NCBI RefSeq assembly: GCF_039535095.1
Contig: NZ_BAAAWN010000001.1
Coordinates: 2,852,001 to 2,916,000 of the forward strand
Origin: Arthrobacter ramosus
GTDB taxonomy: Bacteria > Actinomycetota > Actinomycetes > Actinomycetales > Micrococcaceae
Reading direction: 5' to 3'
Length of the DNA stretch: 64,000 bases
In this document: positions 55,816 through 64,000 of the stretch, piece by piece
Layout: the number at the start of each line of letters is the position of its first letter
Numbering within the stretch: the first letter of the stretch is position 1
Made by a program: the position numbers and the translations under genes
The notes under the pieces: model-generated
Seen by the model: the letters and a program-made list of their open reading frames with translations, nothing else
Database searches by the model: none
What the model was told of the DNA's origin: nothing

Positions 55816-56400
55816 GTGGGCTTGGACGTGCAACAACTCGAGCTATTCCTTGCGGTTGCGGAAGCGCTCCATTTCGGCCGGGCCACCCAACGCCTTCACA
55901 TCGCCCAGCCGCCGTTGAGTCGCATTATCAAGCGGCTCGAGCCCCATCTCGGCGCACACCTCTTCGACCGGACGACCCGAAGCGTTATCCTGGCCAGCGC
56001 AGGCGAAGCCCCTGGTGGAGCCAGCCCAGTACGTAGTGGACAGCTTTGCGGGCCGCGCGGCGGGCGGGGAGTTCGCGGGGGGTGGGGTTCGCTGGTCCTT
56101 CATCGCATACTGTTGTGGGAAGCCTCAGTCGTGTTGTTCGAGAACACGCTGTCCCGGAGTCGACCTCATCCTTCGCGCACGACTTGCGGGGAACAGGCAC
56201 TTCGCGCCGTTCTCGACCGCGACCTGGACCTCGCCATCGTCCGTCTGGAGAATCCGTGCCGGGACTGCGCAATCCCGCGCTTGGCCGGACGAGTTGGCCT
56301 TCGCAACGCACCAGCGGACGATTTCCGCCCAGCGTTCCGGCATCCTGGCCGAGGAGATCATTCCCGTGACTGTGGCCGCCAAGTGAGCGCGGGCGATGGT
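55816..56400 (+). pseudogene. LysR-family regulator with several frameshifts
   Basis: GTG at 55816 opens a perfect LysR HTH ([20 protein letters not shown] then [11 protein letters not shown]). After [11 protein letters not shown] the frame breaks. Continuations are found in other frames: [18 protein letters not shown], then [20 protein letters not shown], then [16 protein letters not shown]. At least three frame changes are needed, far more than an error would explain. It was the divergent regulator of the acyl-CoA dehydrogenase/crotonase operon. Confidence 0.75.
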
Positions 56401-56435
56401 CGTCGATATGCGCAGACACATCAGTGGAAACGCGG

Positions 56436-56560
56436 GCTAAGCCCAAACCGGTTCTGCTCGAGTCTGACGCCGAGGCAACGGTCACCGCCGGCAACGCCAT
56501 CGTCCAGAACGACGAGGCGGCGGTGAGCCTCACGACCGCGGAACACGCCGGCCTCAGGCT
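56436..56560 (+). pseudogene. Thiolase internal fragment, plus strand
   Basis: The text [20 protein letters not shown] followed by [13 protein letters not shown] matches the thiolase stretch that normally reads TVTAGNAS.(L/I)NDGAAA, including the invariant TVTAGN. About 40 residues only; the nucleophile and C-terminal sites are absent here. Confidence 0.6.
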
Positions 56561-56593
56561 GAACGACGTGGATTGTCTTCTGCTGCGGCGAAT

Positions 56594-56674
56594 TCAGTCG
56601 ACTGCTTCGAACAGGGCGGCTGGACCCTGCCCGCTGCTGATGCACACCTTTTCAAGTCCATAGCGATTCCACTC
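56594..56674 (-). pseudogene. Thiolase C-terminal fragment, minus strand
   Basis: About 26 residues, NRYGLEKVCISSGQGPAALFE to the stop, the thiolase C-terminus with its second active-site Cys (family norm ATMCIGGGQG). Its orientation is opposite to the internal fragment 35 bases away, so an inversion or two separate events took place. Confidence 0.55.
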
Positions 56675-57147
56675 ATGGATCACGACGAGAACCTGCACAG
56701 CAAACGTTTCGTTGAGCTGGTCGACCAGGTCGACTCTCCTGCGCGCTGGCGAGCCAGCAAGCCATCGACGTTCCCGGAGCTCAGCGGCGACCACCCTACC
56801 GATCGATATGCATCTGCTATCAGTCACCCACCTGAGTCGTCTCGCCGGGATATTGATTTTGCGGACGGATGCAGCCTAAAGTCTCAGGCACGAGCTAAAC
56901 GGAATACATAGCAACGGCAAACAAAAGCCCGTACCGGCGGTCGCCCGATCAGCGACGTTCGTGAAGCCTTCGCCGGTCCGCCAGGCTCAGGGCCTGTCAC
57001 TAAGGCCTCTCACTAAGACCGATTTTTTTGAGCATTTACCGCAGCCATTTCGTCTCTCGACGAACAATAACGAACGCCATCCATGCCGGCGATTTCATTT
57101 GCCGTTGCCGACAAAGAATCGGTGGCCCTAACCCGGAGGTAAAGCCC
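56675..57147. other. Non-coding interval before the second ABC transporter
   Basis: About 470 bases. TCACTAAG occurs twice 14 bases apart (about 56997 and 57011) just before a T7 run at 57024-57030. The promoter of the transporter operon must be in the last 120 bases. Confidence 0.4.
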
Positions 57148-58275
57148 TTGCAGCACAAACTCGATTGGCAAGCTTCAGCGACGTCTGCCCAGAGAGCGCG
57201 ATCGCGCGCGCTCCTCTCAATACTGGGTGTTGCGGCTGCGCTCGCACTGGCGGCTTGCGGCAACGGCTCCGGCTCGGGCCAAGCGGCCAGCGATTCCAAG
57301 CGGATCGCGGTCTTCCAGCCGACGAACACAAATAACTACACCGTCACCGAGATCAAGGGCGCCGTTGATGCGGCGAAGTCCAACGGCTACGAGGTCGACG
57401 TCTTTGACTCCGAGTTCGACGCAGCAAAGCAGGCCAGCCAGGTTCAGCAGGCTACCGACGCGAAGCGGTATGACGGTTTCGTGATCATGGCGAGCGGCGC
57501 CCCGGGCACGGTCTGCACGCAGATCCAGAACGCGATGCGAGCTGGGATTCGTGTCGCGATGATCAACCAGCCCGCATGCGATCCCGCGTACGGGCAGAAC
57601 GAGTATGCGAATCCGATGAAGGGCACCTCCTTCACCGGGTGGCAATCGCCCAAGCTTTTCCAGGAGTACTTCGAAGCCGCCTTCAAGGCCAACCCCGAGG
57701 GCGGAGAGTACGCGGTAATCGCCCCGCCAGCGGCGCACCAGAACTTCGGCCGGGTCAAGGCTGCGCTGGACGCCGTCGCCGCCAAGCACCCGCAGTGGAC
57801 CAGCGTCGGCTTCGTTCCGGGTGACTACCTGACGAACACCGCGCTGGCGAAGACCGCCGGAGTGATCGCCGCTCACCCAAACCTGAAGCTCCTCTTCAGC
57901 CTCTACTCCGGGATGACGGACGGCGCTTACGCAGCGCTCAGCTCCGCGGGGCACGCCGACACTGTGAAGATCATCGACTGGGTGTCGGAGGTGCAGGGCT
58001 ATGCACGGATCAAGAGCGGCGTCTACCAGATCGGCTTCACGGGCCTTCCCTACGAAGAGGGATATCGGGGGACCCAGTCGGTCATCGCGCAGATCACCGG
58101 AAAGGACGAGTTCCAGGGTGTCCCGGCATTCGGATTCATCGATTTGAGTAAGGATCCGAAGGTGGCGAAGCTTGGCTTCGAAGTGAAAGCGACGAACGTT
58201 GAGCAGTTTCAGAATGCGGGGTTCCCGGAGCTGCCCGATCAGCCTGCGACCCTGAAGGTCGCCAACCCGTTCTAA
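57148..58275 (+). CDS. CUT2-type ABC transporter substrate-binding lipoprotein
   Basis: 375 residues from TTG 57148, which has GGAGG eight bases upstream; an earlier in-frame start is not supported. Lipoprotein signal: Arg-rich start, hydrophobic core and lipobox LAAC with Cys near residue 37. Then the type I binding-protein fold: IAVFQPTNTNNYTVTEIKG, FVIMASGAPGTVCTQIQNAM, and MINQPACDPAYG. Two Cys in the mature part may form a disulfide. It starts a complete importer operon followed by degradative enzymes, so it probably delivers their substrate. Confidence 0.9.
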   Translation: MQHKLDWQASATSAQRARSRALLSILGVAAALALAACGNGSGSGQAASDSKRIAVFQPTNTNNYTVTEIKGAVDAAKSNGYEVDVFDSEFDAAKQASQVQQATDAKRYDGFVIMASGAPGTVCTQIQNAMRAGIRVAMINQPACDPAYGQNEYANPMKGTSFTGWQSPKLFQEYFEAAFKANPEGGEYAVIAPPAAHQNFGRVKAALDAVAAKHPQWTSVGFVPGDYLTNTALAKTAGVIAAHPNLKLLFSLYSGMTDGAYAALSSAGHADTVKIIDWVSEVQGYARIKSGVYQIGFTGLPYEEGYRGTQSVIAQITGKDEFQGVPAFGFIDLSKDPKVAKLGFEVKATNVEQFQNAGFPELPDQPATLKVANPF

Positions 58276-58324
58276 TGCGAAATGCGACAACCCGGGCACC
58301 GCGTCACCACTCGGAGGCAAATTC

Positions 58325-59908
58325 ATGAATGCTGAAAGCTCCCCCGCCGTCCGGCTTCGAGCGGTGTCCCGCGCATATCCGGGAGTCGTAGCGCTGCGGG
58401 ACTTCAACCTCACCGTCCTCCCGGGAACGGTCACGGCTCTCGTCGGAGAGAATGGCGCCGGCAAGTCAACCGTGGTCAGGGTTCTTTCCGGTGCTGAACG
58501 CCCAAGCCACGGGACAGTGGAAGTCGGCGGTCAGGACACCACTGGGCAGGGTCCGGCCCGGGCTCGGCGCGCTGGCGTCCGGGTGGTTCACCAGGAGCTT
58601 TTGACGGTGCCTGCCATGACAGCGCTGGACAACGTCTTCCTTGGCCAGCCGATCCTTCGATTCGGCACTCTCTTCGATACGAGGCGGATGCAACGCCGCT
58701 ATGCCGAGCTGGCGGCGATGCTGGATGTTCGGATCCCCGCAAATAAGTCGGCACGAGCGTTGTCGGTTGCCGAGGCCCAAAGCTTGGAGATCATGCGCGC
58801 CCTTCAGGGTAAGGCGAAGGTGCTCGTGCTTGACGAGCCTACGGCTTCGATCCCCCTGGGCGAACGCCGAAGGCTCTACGAGATCGTTCGCGAACTGAAG
58901 AGGCGTGGCGTGGCGATCATCTACATTTCCCACGACCTCGACGAAGTCCTCGATGTCAGCGATACAGTCGCCGTACTGCGTGGCGGTGTGAAGATCGACG
59001 AGAAGCCGGCCGACGGGTGGACGAAGCCCGCTCTTATACGCGCGATGCTTGGTCGAACACCTCAGGCCGGCATCAAAGGCGGCGCAGGCCAACTCCCTTT
59101 GCGGAGCAACGAGCCTGCGCTCGAAGTCCAGCGGCTGCGCGTCTCTCCCCAGTCGGCCGAACTTAACTTCTCGGTACAGCGGGGCGAGATCGTCGGTCTG
59201 GCAGGGCTCGTGGGCTCGGGTCGCTCGACGATTCTGGCTTGCTTGGCAGGGCTGCGCGGCCCCTCTGCAGGCACCCTTCGGGTGTCGGGGCAGGCTGTGA
59301 GGTGGCCCGGGAGCCCGGCTGCGGCGCGACGGTGCGGGATAGTGCTTGCGCCGGAGGACCGCAAGCATCAGGGCCTCGTGCTCAGCCTTCCGACTGCGGA
59401 CAACCTCGACCTTCCGACGATGCGCACTTCAAGCCGGTTCTTCATCAGGTCCGACCGAGAGGCACTAAAGCGCGCGGCTTCTTCGGCGGCCCAGGTCGGG
59501 CTCCCGTCGATAATGTTGCGCCGGCGCGCGCTGAATCTCTCCGGAGGGAATCAGCAAAAGGCGGTCCTGGGCAAGTGGATCTCGGAAGGGGCCCCGGTTT
59601 TCCTTGTGGACGAACCGACCCGTGGTGTCGATGTCGGGGCTAAGCAGGAGATCTACTCGGTGCTCAGGAAGTTGGCCGACACGGGCGCGGCCGTGATCTT
59701 CGTTTCCTCTGAACTTGAAGAGGTCCTTGAGCACTCCGATCGGGTCCTAGCCGTGCGGAACGGCGCAATCGTTCGGGACTTCGGCTACTCCGTACCCGAT
59801 TCGCACACCCTCCTGGCGGCCCTCTTCGGACAGGACCCGGAACCTGAGGCGTCCCCGGCTGAGAACGAAATCGCGCCCTCAAGGGCAAATGAAAGGACGA
59901 GCAAATGA
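58325..59908 (+). CDS. CUT2-type ABC transporter ATP-binding protein
   Basis: 527 residues, two full nucleotide-binding domains. First: Walker A GENGAGKST near 41-49, signature LSVAEAQSLEIMRAL, Walker B VLVLDEPTASIP. Second: GLVGSGRSTI, LSGGNQQKAVLGKWI, VFLVDEPTRGVDVG. Unlike the ATPase at 567, the second P-loop keeps the Ser/Thr region. The stop overlaps the permease ATG (ATGA). Confidence 0.93.
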   Translation: MNAESSPAVRLRAVSRAYPGVVALRDFNLTVLPGTVTALVGENGAGKSTVVRVLSGAERPSHGTVEVGGQDTTGQGPARARRAGVRVVHQELLTVPAMTALDNVFLGQPILRFGTLFDTRRMQRRYAELAAMLDVRIPANKSARALSVAEAQSLEIMRALQGKAKVLVLDEPTASIPLGERRRLYEIVRELKRRGVAIIYISHDLDEVLDVSDTVAVLRGGVKIDEKPADGWTKPALIRAMLGRTPQAGIKGGAGQLPLRSNEPALEVQRLRVSPQSAELNFSVQRGEIVGLAGLVGSGRSTILACLAGLRGPSAGTLRVSGQAVRWPGSPAAARRCGIVLAPEDRKHQGLVLSLPTADNLDLPTMRTSSRFFIRSDREALKRAASSAAQVGLPSIMLRRRALNLSGGNQQKAVLGKWISEGAPVFLVDEPTRGVDVGAKQEIYSVLRKLADTGAAVIFVSSELEEVLEHSDRVLAVRNGAIVRDFGYSVPDSHTLLAALFGQDPEPEASPAENEIAPSRANERTSK

Positions 59909-61029
59909 CACCCCAGACGGCTCCGGCGCCCAACGAACCACGCAGCATCTTGGCCCGTCTTTCGACAGGGTCGCGAAGTGTCGGCCTCCGCTACGGCATG
60001 GTCCTTCTCCTGGCTATTTTGGTTGTCGGGGTCAGTACTGCGGAGAGTTCCTTCCTCACGCAGAGCAACCTGCTCAATCTTGCCCTCCAGTGGGCGCCGG
60101 TCGCCATCATGGCCGTGCCGATGACCCTGGTCGTCATTGCTGGAGGGTTCGATCTTTCGGTCGGCGGGACCTATGCCGCCGCCTGTGTCCTCTATGCGTA
60201 TCTCGGAACTGGCGGACACTGGGGCAGCTCTGAAGCGCTGCTGGTTTGCGCCGCCATGGGCGCCGTGATCGGCCTCATCAACGGCTTGCTCATCACGGTC
60301 CTCGACGTCAACCCCTTTGTCGCAACGCTCGGAACCGGGTACATCGTTCGCGGCCTCGCGCTCGTAGCGACGGGAGGAATCCCGGTGATCATGACCACCA
60401 CGAGCTTCACGAACCTGGGGTCCGACTCGGTCGGCGGGGTTCCCATTCCGGTGTGGATCCTGCTCGCCTCCCTTGTCGTAGGCGCATTTGTCCTCTCACG
60501 TACCGTCTACGGCAAGCAGATCTACGCGGTCGGCGGAGGCGAGGAAGCAAGTCGGCTTTCAGGATTGAAGACGCGAACGCTGCGAACGAGCACCTACGCT
60601 CTGGCCGGCGTCGCAGCAGGAGTCAGCGGCGCCATCATCGCCTCCCGCCTGTCTACAGGTGACTCGACAATTGGCGCAGGGATCGAATTGCAAGTGATCA
60701 CCGTGGTCCTGGCCGGAGGCATCGCACTCTCGGGCGGCGAGGGAGCTATGTGGCGCGCCGCGGTCGGGCTCGGAGTCTTGGCCGTCCTGGGCAACGCCTT
60801 CGACCTCATGCAGCTCTCCACCTTCTGGCAATCGGTTGTGACCGGAGCGGTACTGATCGCCGCCATTGCGCTGGACAGGTTCGGCAAGCGTCAGGGCCTG
60901 GCTGACCAGACGACGCCGACGATGTTTATCTCGACGTCTTCCGGGGACGGTTTCACTGCCCCGGGCGACCGAAGCACAGCGCCCTCGTCGAACGAGGGTC
61001 CCAACCCAACAGACAAGGAGCTGGTCTAA
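59905..61029 (+). CDS. CUT2-type ABC transporter permease
   Basis: 374 residues, about ten membrane helices (MAVPMTLVVIAGGFDLSVGG near 70 is the family's best-known segment), coupling loop AVGGGEEASRLSGLKTRTLR and a hydrophilic 40-residue tail rich in Thr/Ser/Pro. Forms the channel of the importer with the two upstream genes. The operon continues without a terminator toward the FAH-family gene 50 bases on. Confidence 0.92.
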   Translation: MTPQTAPAPNEPRSILARLSTGSRSVGLRYGMVLLLAILVVGVSTAESSFLTQSNLLNLALQWAPVAIMAVPMTLVVIAGGFDLSVGGTYAAACVLYAYLGTGGHWGSSEALLVCAAMGAVIGLINGLLITVLDVNPFVATLGTGYIVRGLALVATGGIPVIMTTTSFTNLGSDSVGGVPIPVWILLASLVVGAFVLSRTVYGKQIYAVGGGEEASRLSGLKTRTLRTSTYALAGVAAGVSGAIIASRLSTGDSTIGAGIELQVITVVLAGGIALSGGEGAMWRAAVGLGVLAVLGNAFDLMQLSTFWQSVVTGAVLIAAIALDRFGKRQGLADQTTPTMFISTSSGDGFTAPGDRSTAPSSNEGPNPTDKELV

Positions 61030-61079
61030 ATGCCAAGTGGGAAACTATGTACGAATCATCAGGATGAATGGACAATGAC

Positions 61080-61934
61080 ATGAGACTTGCCAATGTGAAC
61101 AACCGGGCCGTCCTCGTTGCGGCGGTTGACAACCGAGGTCTCGACGTAGCGAATGCGAGCGGCGGCAAGTTCGGACCCGGGTTGATGTCCGTCTACGAGA
61201 ACTGGGACAGCTTTCTCGAATGGGCCGGCACCGCGAATCTCGACAACCCCGACACGCACTTTCAGCGCAGTGAGCTTGGCAGCCCGTCGCCTACCCCCCG
61301 ACAGATCGTTGCAGTCGGGTTGAATTACAGCGAGCATGCAGCCGAGTCCGGGTTCAAGGTACCCGATTCGCTACCGCCGATCTTCACCAAGTTCGTGTCC
61401 AGCCTAACTGGCCCTGACGCGACGGTCGCGCTTCCGAAGGGTGGAAACGTCGATTGGGAAGTCGAGCTGGTTGTCGTTATCGGGCGCGCCGCCAAGGACG
61501 TGCGCGAGGAAGATGCGTGGACCTTCGTAGCAGGCCTCAGCGTCGGCCAGGACATATCGGAGCGCAGATCTCAGCTGCATGGACAGTTGCCACAGTTCAG
61601 CCTGGGAAAGTCCTTCCCGAACTTTTCTCCCGTCGGCCCGTGGTTGGTCACGCCCGATGAGTTGGACGACGAGAACGATCTGGAACTCGGCTGCGAGATC
61701 GACGGTGAGGTCGTCCAGCTGGGCCGAACCCGTGACCTCGTGTTCTCCGTGACGGCACTGATCGCAAAGCTGACAAAGACGATCACGCTGTTTCCCGGCG
61801 ACTTGATTTTCACCGGCACGCCGGCCGGGGTCGGGCTCGGCCGAGATCCGCAGCGGTTCTTGCAACCTGGCGAATCCCTGCGGTCGTGGGTGAAGGGGAT
61901 CGGAGAGCTTCACCAGACCTTCGCTGCCGACTGA
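61080..61934 (+). CDS. Fumarylacetoacetate-hydrolase (FAH) family protein
   Basis: 284 residues from ATG 61080 (AGGATGA upstream; ATG 61068 is an alternative). FAH fold: VGLNYSEHAAE near residue 82, DWEVELVVVIGRAAKDV (metal-binding Glu) near 135, TGTPAGVGLG near 250. The family includes 2-oxohept-3-ene-dioate hydratase, acylpyruvate hydrolases and oxaloacetate decarboxylases; the DWEVELVVVIG pattern is common to all. It is next to a tautomerase, as in lower meta-cleavage pathways, so a 2-oxo-diacid step is plausible. Confidence 0.88.
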   Translation: MRLANVNNRAVLVAAVDNRGLDVANASGGKFGPGLMSVYENWDSFLEWAGTANLDNPDTHFQRSELGSPSPTPRQIVAVGLNYSEHAAESGFKVPDSLPPIFTKFVSSLTGPDATVALPKGGNVDWEVELVVVIGRAAKDVREEDAWTFVAGLSVGQDISERRSQLHGQLPQFSLGKSFPNFSPVGPWLVTPDELDDENDLELGCEIDGEVVQLGRTRDLVFSVTALIAKLTKTITLFPGDLIFTGTPAGVGLGRDPQRFLQPGESLRSWVKGIGELHQTFAAD

Positions 61935-62131
61935 TAACCCTCTGCACCAGCCTGTATCCGAAGACCAAAGATGGGGCTCGGCGACCAAGCCCTTTGATGT
62001 CTGTCGGATTTGCGCTCAAGGCGACCATGGAGCAATTCCATGCCGTCCGTCATATTCACGACGGGTCGAGCGTCCTATACTCGTCACACCCCGCTATGAC
62101 CGATCTGCCTGATCCTAATCGGAGGCCCGCC

Positions 62132-62560
62132 ATGCCCATGATCGATATCTACGCTGCCGTCGGCACCTTCGCCGACACCGCCAAGCTCGCCCAGGACGCC
62201 GCCGCGACCGTGATGGCGGTCGAGAAGGTCCCAGACATCCCCATGTTCCGGAAGAACACCGCGGCCTTCGTGCACGAGCTGCCCGCCGGGACGATCGCGA
62301 ACGTCGACGGCGAGGACAACTACGTTCGCGTTCAGGTACTCACGAACTCGGGCGCGCTGGACCGCGAGAAGCAGCTCTCCGTCGTCCGTCAACTCACGGA
62401 CCTTGTCGCGGCGTCAGCCGGTGACGGGTCCTTGAGCGAGCGAACCTGGGTTCTCATCACCGAAGCGCCAGAGGGCGGCTGGGGCCTGTGGGGCCACGCC
62501 CACCTCAACAGCGAGCTGGTCGCCGCCGCCCGGGCGGAGATCGCCAAGCTGCAGGCCTGA
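62132..62560 (+). CDS. Tautomerase-superfamily protein
   Basis: 142 residues from ATG 62132 (GGAGG upstream). After Met removal the chain starts with Pro (PMIDIYAAVGTFADTAKLAQ), the catalytic N-terminal Pro of the 4-oxalocrotonate tautomerase superfamily. The double-length chain, with a second beta-alpha-beta unit (DNYVRVQVLTNSGALD), is like the trimeric MSAD/cis-CaaD class. It may isomerise an enol/keto product of the neighbouring FAH-family enzyme. Confidence 0.8.
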   Translation: MPMIDIYAAVGTFADTAKLAQDAAATVMAVEKVPDIPMFRKNTAAFVHELPAGTIANVDGEDNYVRVQVLTNSGALDREKQLSVVRQLTDLVAASAGDGSLSERTWVLITEAPEGGWGLWGHAHLNSELVAAARAEIAKLQA

Positions 62561-62587
62561 AACAACCAAGGAAGAAAGGGAAGGGTC

Positions 62588-63445
62588 ATGAGCACGAGTC
62601 CTCTCTCGATTGACGTTTACGTCAGTCCCATGCGCCCGTATGAGTGTCCTGATCAGCTCGGTGAGGGGGAGGTGGCCACTTGGGCCCCGATGAGCTGCAC
62701 GCTGATCTCGGGCGCGACTGAGGGGATCCTGATCGACGCCATGCTTACCTTCGGCAATGCCAATGAGATCGCCGCTTGGGCCAAAGGTTTCGGCAAGAAC
62801 ATCACCGGCATCTACATCACCCACGGACACTCGGATCACTGGCTCGGCCTCGCGCGGCTCCTCGAGCATTTCCCTGAGGCGCGCGGCTACGCTGCTCCTG
62901 AAGTCGCTGGTCGAGCTGCGTGGGAAGTGGAGTTCAACAAAGCCACGAAGTACTGGACGTCGCGTTTCCCGGGGGAGCTCCCCGAGCCCCCGGTCGTCCC
63001 TGAGGTGCTGGAGAACGACGAGATCCTCGTCGACGGCCAGGTCGTCAAGGTCATCCACGTTGGGCAAGGCGACGTGGAGGGCTCGACGATCTTCCACGTC
63101 CCGTCGTCGGAGGCGGTCATCTGCGGCGACGTCGTCTACAACAACGTTCACATGATGATGTACGAAGCCGACGAGGCGAAGCGTGAGGCCTGGATTGCAA
63201 GCATCGACGCGGTCGCCGCACTGAACCCGAAGATCGTGGTTGCCGGTCACAAGAGCGTGGGTGCTCCGGATCTGCCCAGGAACCTTTCGGCAAGCCAGCA
63301 GTACCTGCGAGACTTCACCGCCGTTGCGAACCGTGGCGGCACCGTCGACGATCTCGTCCACGGCATGCTCGATCTGCACGGCGAACGCGACCAGCCGCAC
63401 ACGCTATGGATTTCAGCCCGAGCGGAAGTCGCCCGCCGAGCCTGA
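62588..63445 (+). CDS. Metallo-beta-lactamase-fold hydrolase
   Basis: 285 residues, AAGGAAGAAAGGGAAGG before the ATG. Metal site THGHSDHWLG near residues 78-87, later VAGHKSVG His and DVVYNN Asp. The early PMSCTLISGATEGILIDAML has the fold's typical opening strand. Probably hydrolyses a lactone or thioester. Three genes in a row (FAH, tautomerase, MBL) follow the ABC transporter in the same direction with short gaps. Confidence 0.85.
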   Translation: MSTSPLSIDVYVSPMRPYECPDQLGEGEVATWAPMSCTLISGATEGILIDAMLTFGNANEIAAWAKGFGKNITGIYITHGHSDHWLGLARLLEHFPEARGYAAPEVAGRAAWEVEFNKATKYWTSRFPGELPEPPVVPEVLENDEILVDGQVVKVIHVGQGDVEGSTIFHVPSSEAVICGDVVYNNVHMMMYEADEAKREAWIASIDAVAALNPKIVVAGHKSVGAPDLPRNLSASQQYLRDFTAVANRGGTVDDLVHGMLDLHGERDQPHTLWISARAEVARRA

Positions 63446-63592
63446 ACGACAGCGACCGGGCAGTTCCGCTGGATGGCCTCACGATCCGCCCGCTCACAGC
63501 CGCGAACCGAGCCGACTTGGCAAAACTGCCCCATCGCGTCTGTTCACAAAGTGCCACGGCACATTTCCATTGCGCGTCGCGGCTTCGGCGAG

Positions 63593-64000
63593 TTACTGGC
63601 GGATCGCCGGGTCAACCTCGAAGACCGGAAGCGCGAAGCCATAGTCGCTGTCGATGAGGTCGTGCTTCACCTGCGCGGCTACGGGAGCTTGCGGGCGGTG
63701 GTCGTCAGCGATCCACAGCGCGCGGGTGACCTGCCAGGCCGGGCGGTTGGATAGTCCGACGTATCGGATCTTTCCTTGCCGGATCAGGTCGTCATAGACC
63801 GCCGGTGTCTGTTCCGGCGGGGTGTCCGGGTCGATGTCGTGGGCGTAGTAGAGATCGATGGAATTTGCCTGCAAGCGCCGTAGGCTCTCCTCCGACCTGG
63901 GTAGTGATGTGCCGGCGTGACAGCCGGTCATTGACGCCGAGCCCGACGATGCATTGGACTTGGTGGCGATCACCATCTCGTCACGGCGTCCGCGCAGGGC
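63593..64000 (-). pseudogene. Aldo/keto reductase fragment with compensating frameshifts
   Basis: Runs off the right edge. AKR text: GRRDEMVIATK at the edge, SLRRLQANSIDLYYAHDIDP with the family's DLYY.HD segment, GKIRYVGLSNRPAWQVTRAL and AAQVKHDLIDSDY. Between 63898 and 63948 the main frame reads unlike the family, but the adjacent frame gives GLGVNDRLSRRHITTQV, the expected AKR sequence; two opposite one-base changes explain it. The chain then stops well short of a normal AKR C-terminus, at VFEVDPAIRQ, so it is also truncated. Confidence 0.7.

Noticed and set aside
1..64000. CRISPR arrays, tRNA or rRNA genes, replication origin
   Set aside because: No regularly spaced repeats, cloverleaf-like sequences, rRNA-like stretches or rep/par genes were seen by eye.

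Overview
The window is GC-rich, densely coded bacterial DNA. It has frequent GTG and TTG starts, many ATGA/GTGA stop-start overlaps, and regulators of the HxlR, TetR, GntR-FCD, LysR, PucR and CGNR families. Together with a PntAB transhydrogenase and an IS21-type element this suggests a soil actinobacterium, probably Arthrobacter-like (Micrococcaceae). That placement is an inference from gene content only. No rRNA, tRNA, CRISPR array or replication origin was seen. The content is that of an accessory catabolic region, either a plasmid or a genomic island.

Layout. 1-4905: a CUT2-type (ribose/xylose-like) ABC transporter, entered at the binding protein, in one operon with an alpha/beta hydrolase and an SDR dehydrogenase. 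5562-8593: pntAB. 9281-12305: a hotdog thioesterase and three regulators (HxlR, a frameshifted TetR, GntR). 12479-14832: a CoA-transferase/acyl-CoA dehydrogenase pair behind a GTTGCATGCAAC operator. 15187-16885: a zinc-ribbon HxlR repressor divergent from a TDT-type exporter, with two matching palindromes between them. 17535-21805: an IS21-like element (istB plus frameshifted istA) whose outer 48-bp inverted repeats also enclose two unrelated small genes. 21751-24943: sulfurtransferase, CGNR regulator, thiolase. 25582-32870: SDR, LysR, then a complete beta-oxidation operon (CoA-transferase, acyl-CoA dehydrogenase, thiolase, enoyl-CoA hydratase, 3-hydroxyacyl-CoA dehydrogenase). 33399-36715: a GAF-PucR regulator, a broken small gene and an SDR that lacks the catalytic Tyr and Lys.

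37095-48896 (all minus strand) is the most unusual part. One apparent operon runs from a zinc alcohol dehydrogenase through a GlcG/HbpS protein, an LLM flavin monooxygenase, a flavin reductase, an NADPH-FMN reductase, a small unknown protein, HyuA- and HyuB-type subunits and an acetoacetyl-CoA-synthetase-like ligase, with an MFS transporter beyond it. It looks like a route that oxidises a substrate with reduced flavin, acts on the product with a HyuAB-type ATP-dependent hydrolase or ketone carboxylase, and activates a 3-oxo acid to its CoA thioester for thiolysis.

49474-64000: a frameshifted GMC oxidoreductase, a LysR regulator, DNA glycosylase Tag, three tandem crotonase-fold genes, then wreckage of an acyl-CoA dehydrogenase, a LysR gene and thiolase pieces in both orientations. 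Beyond that lie a second CUT2-type ABC transporter with an FAH-family hydrolase, a tautomerase and an MBL-fold hydrolase, and a damaged aldo/keto reductase at the right edge. Several genes differ from an intact frame by a single base in a short G/C run. These could be true decay or consensus errors, and the reads should be checked.
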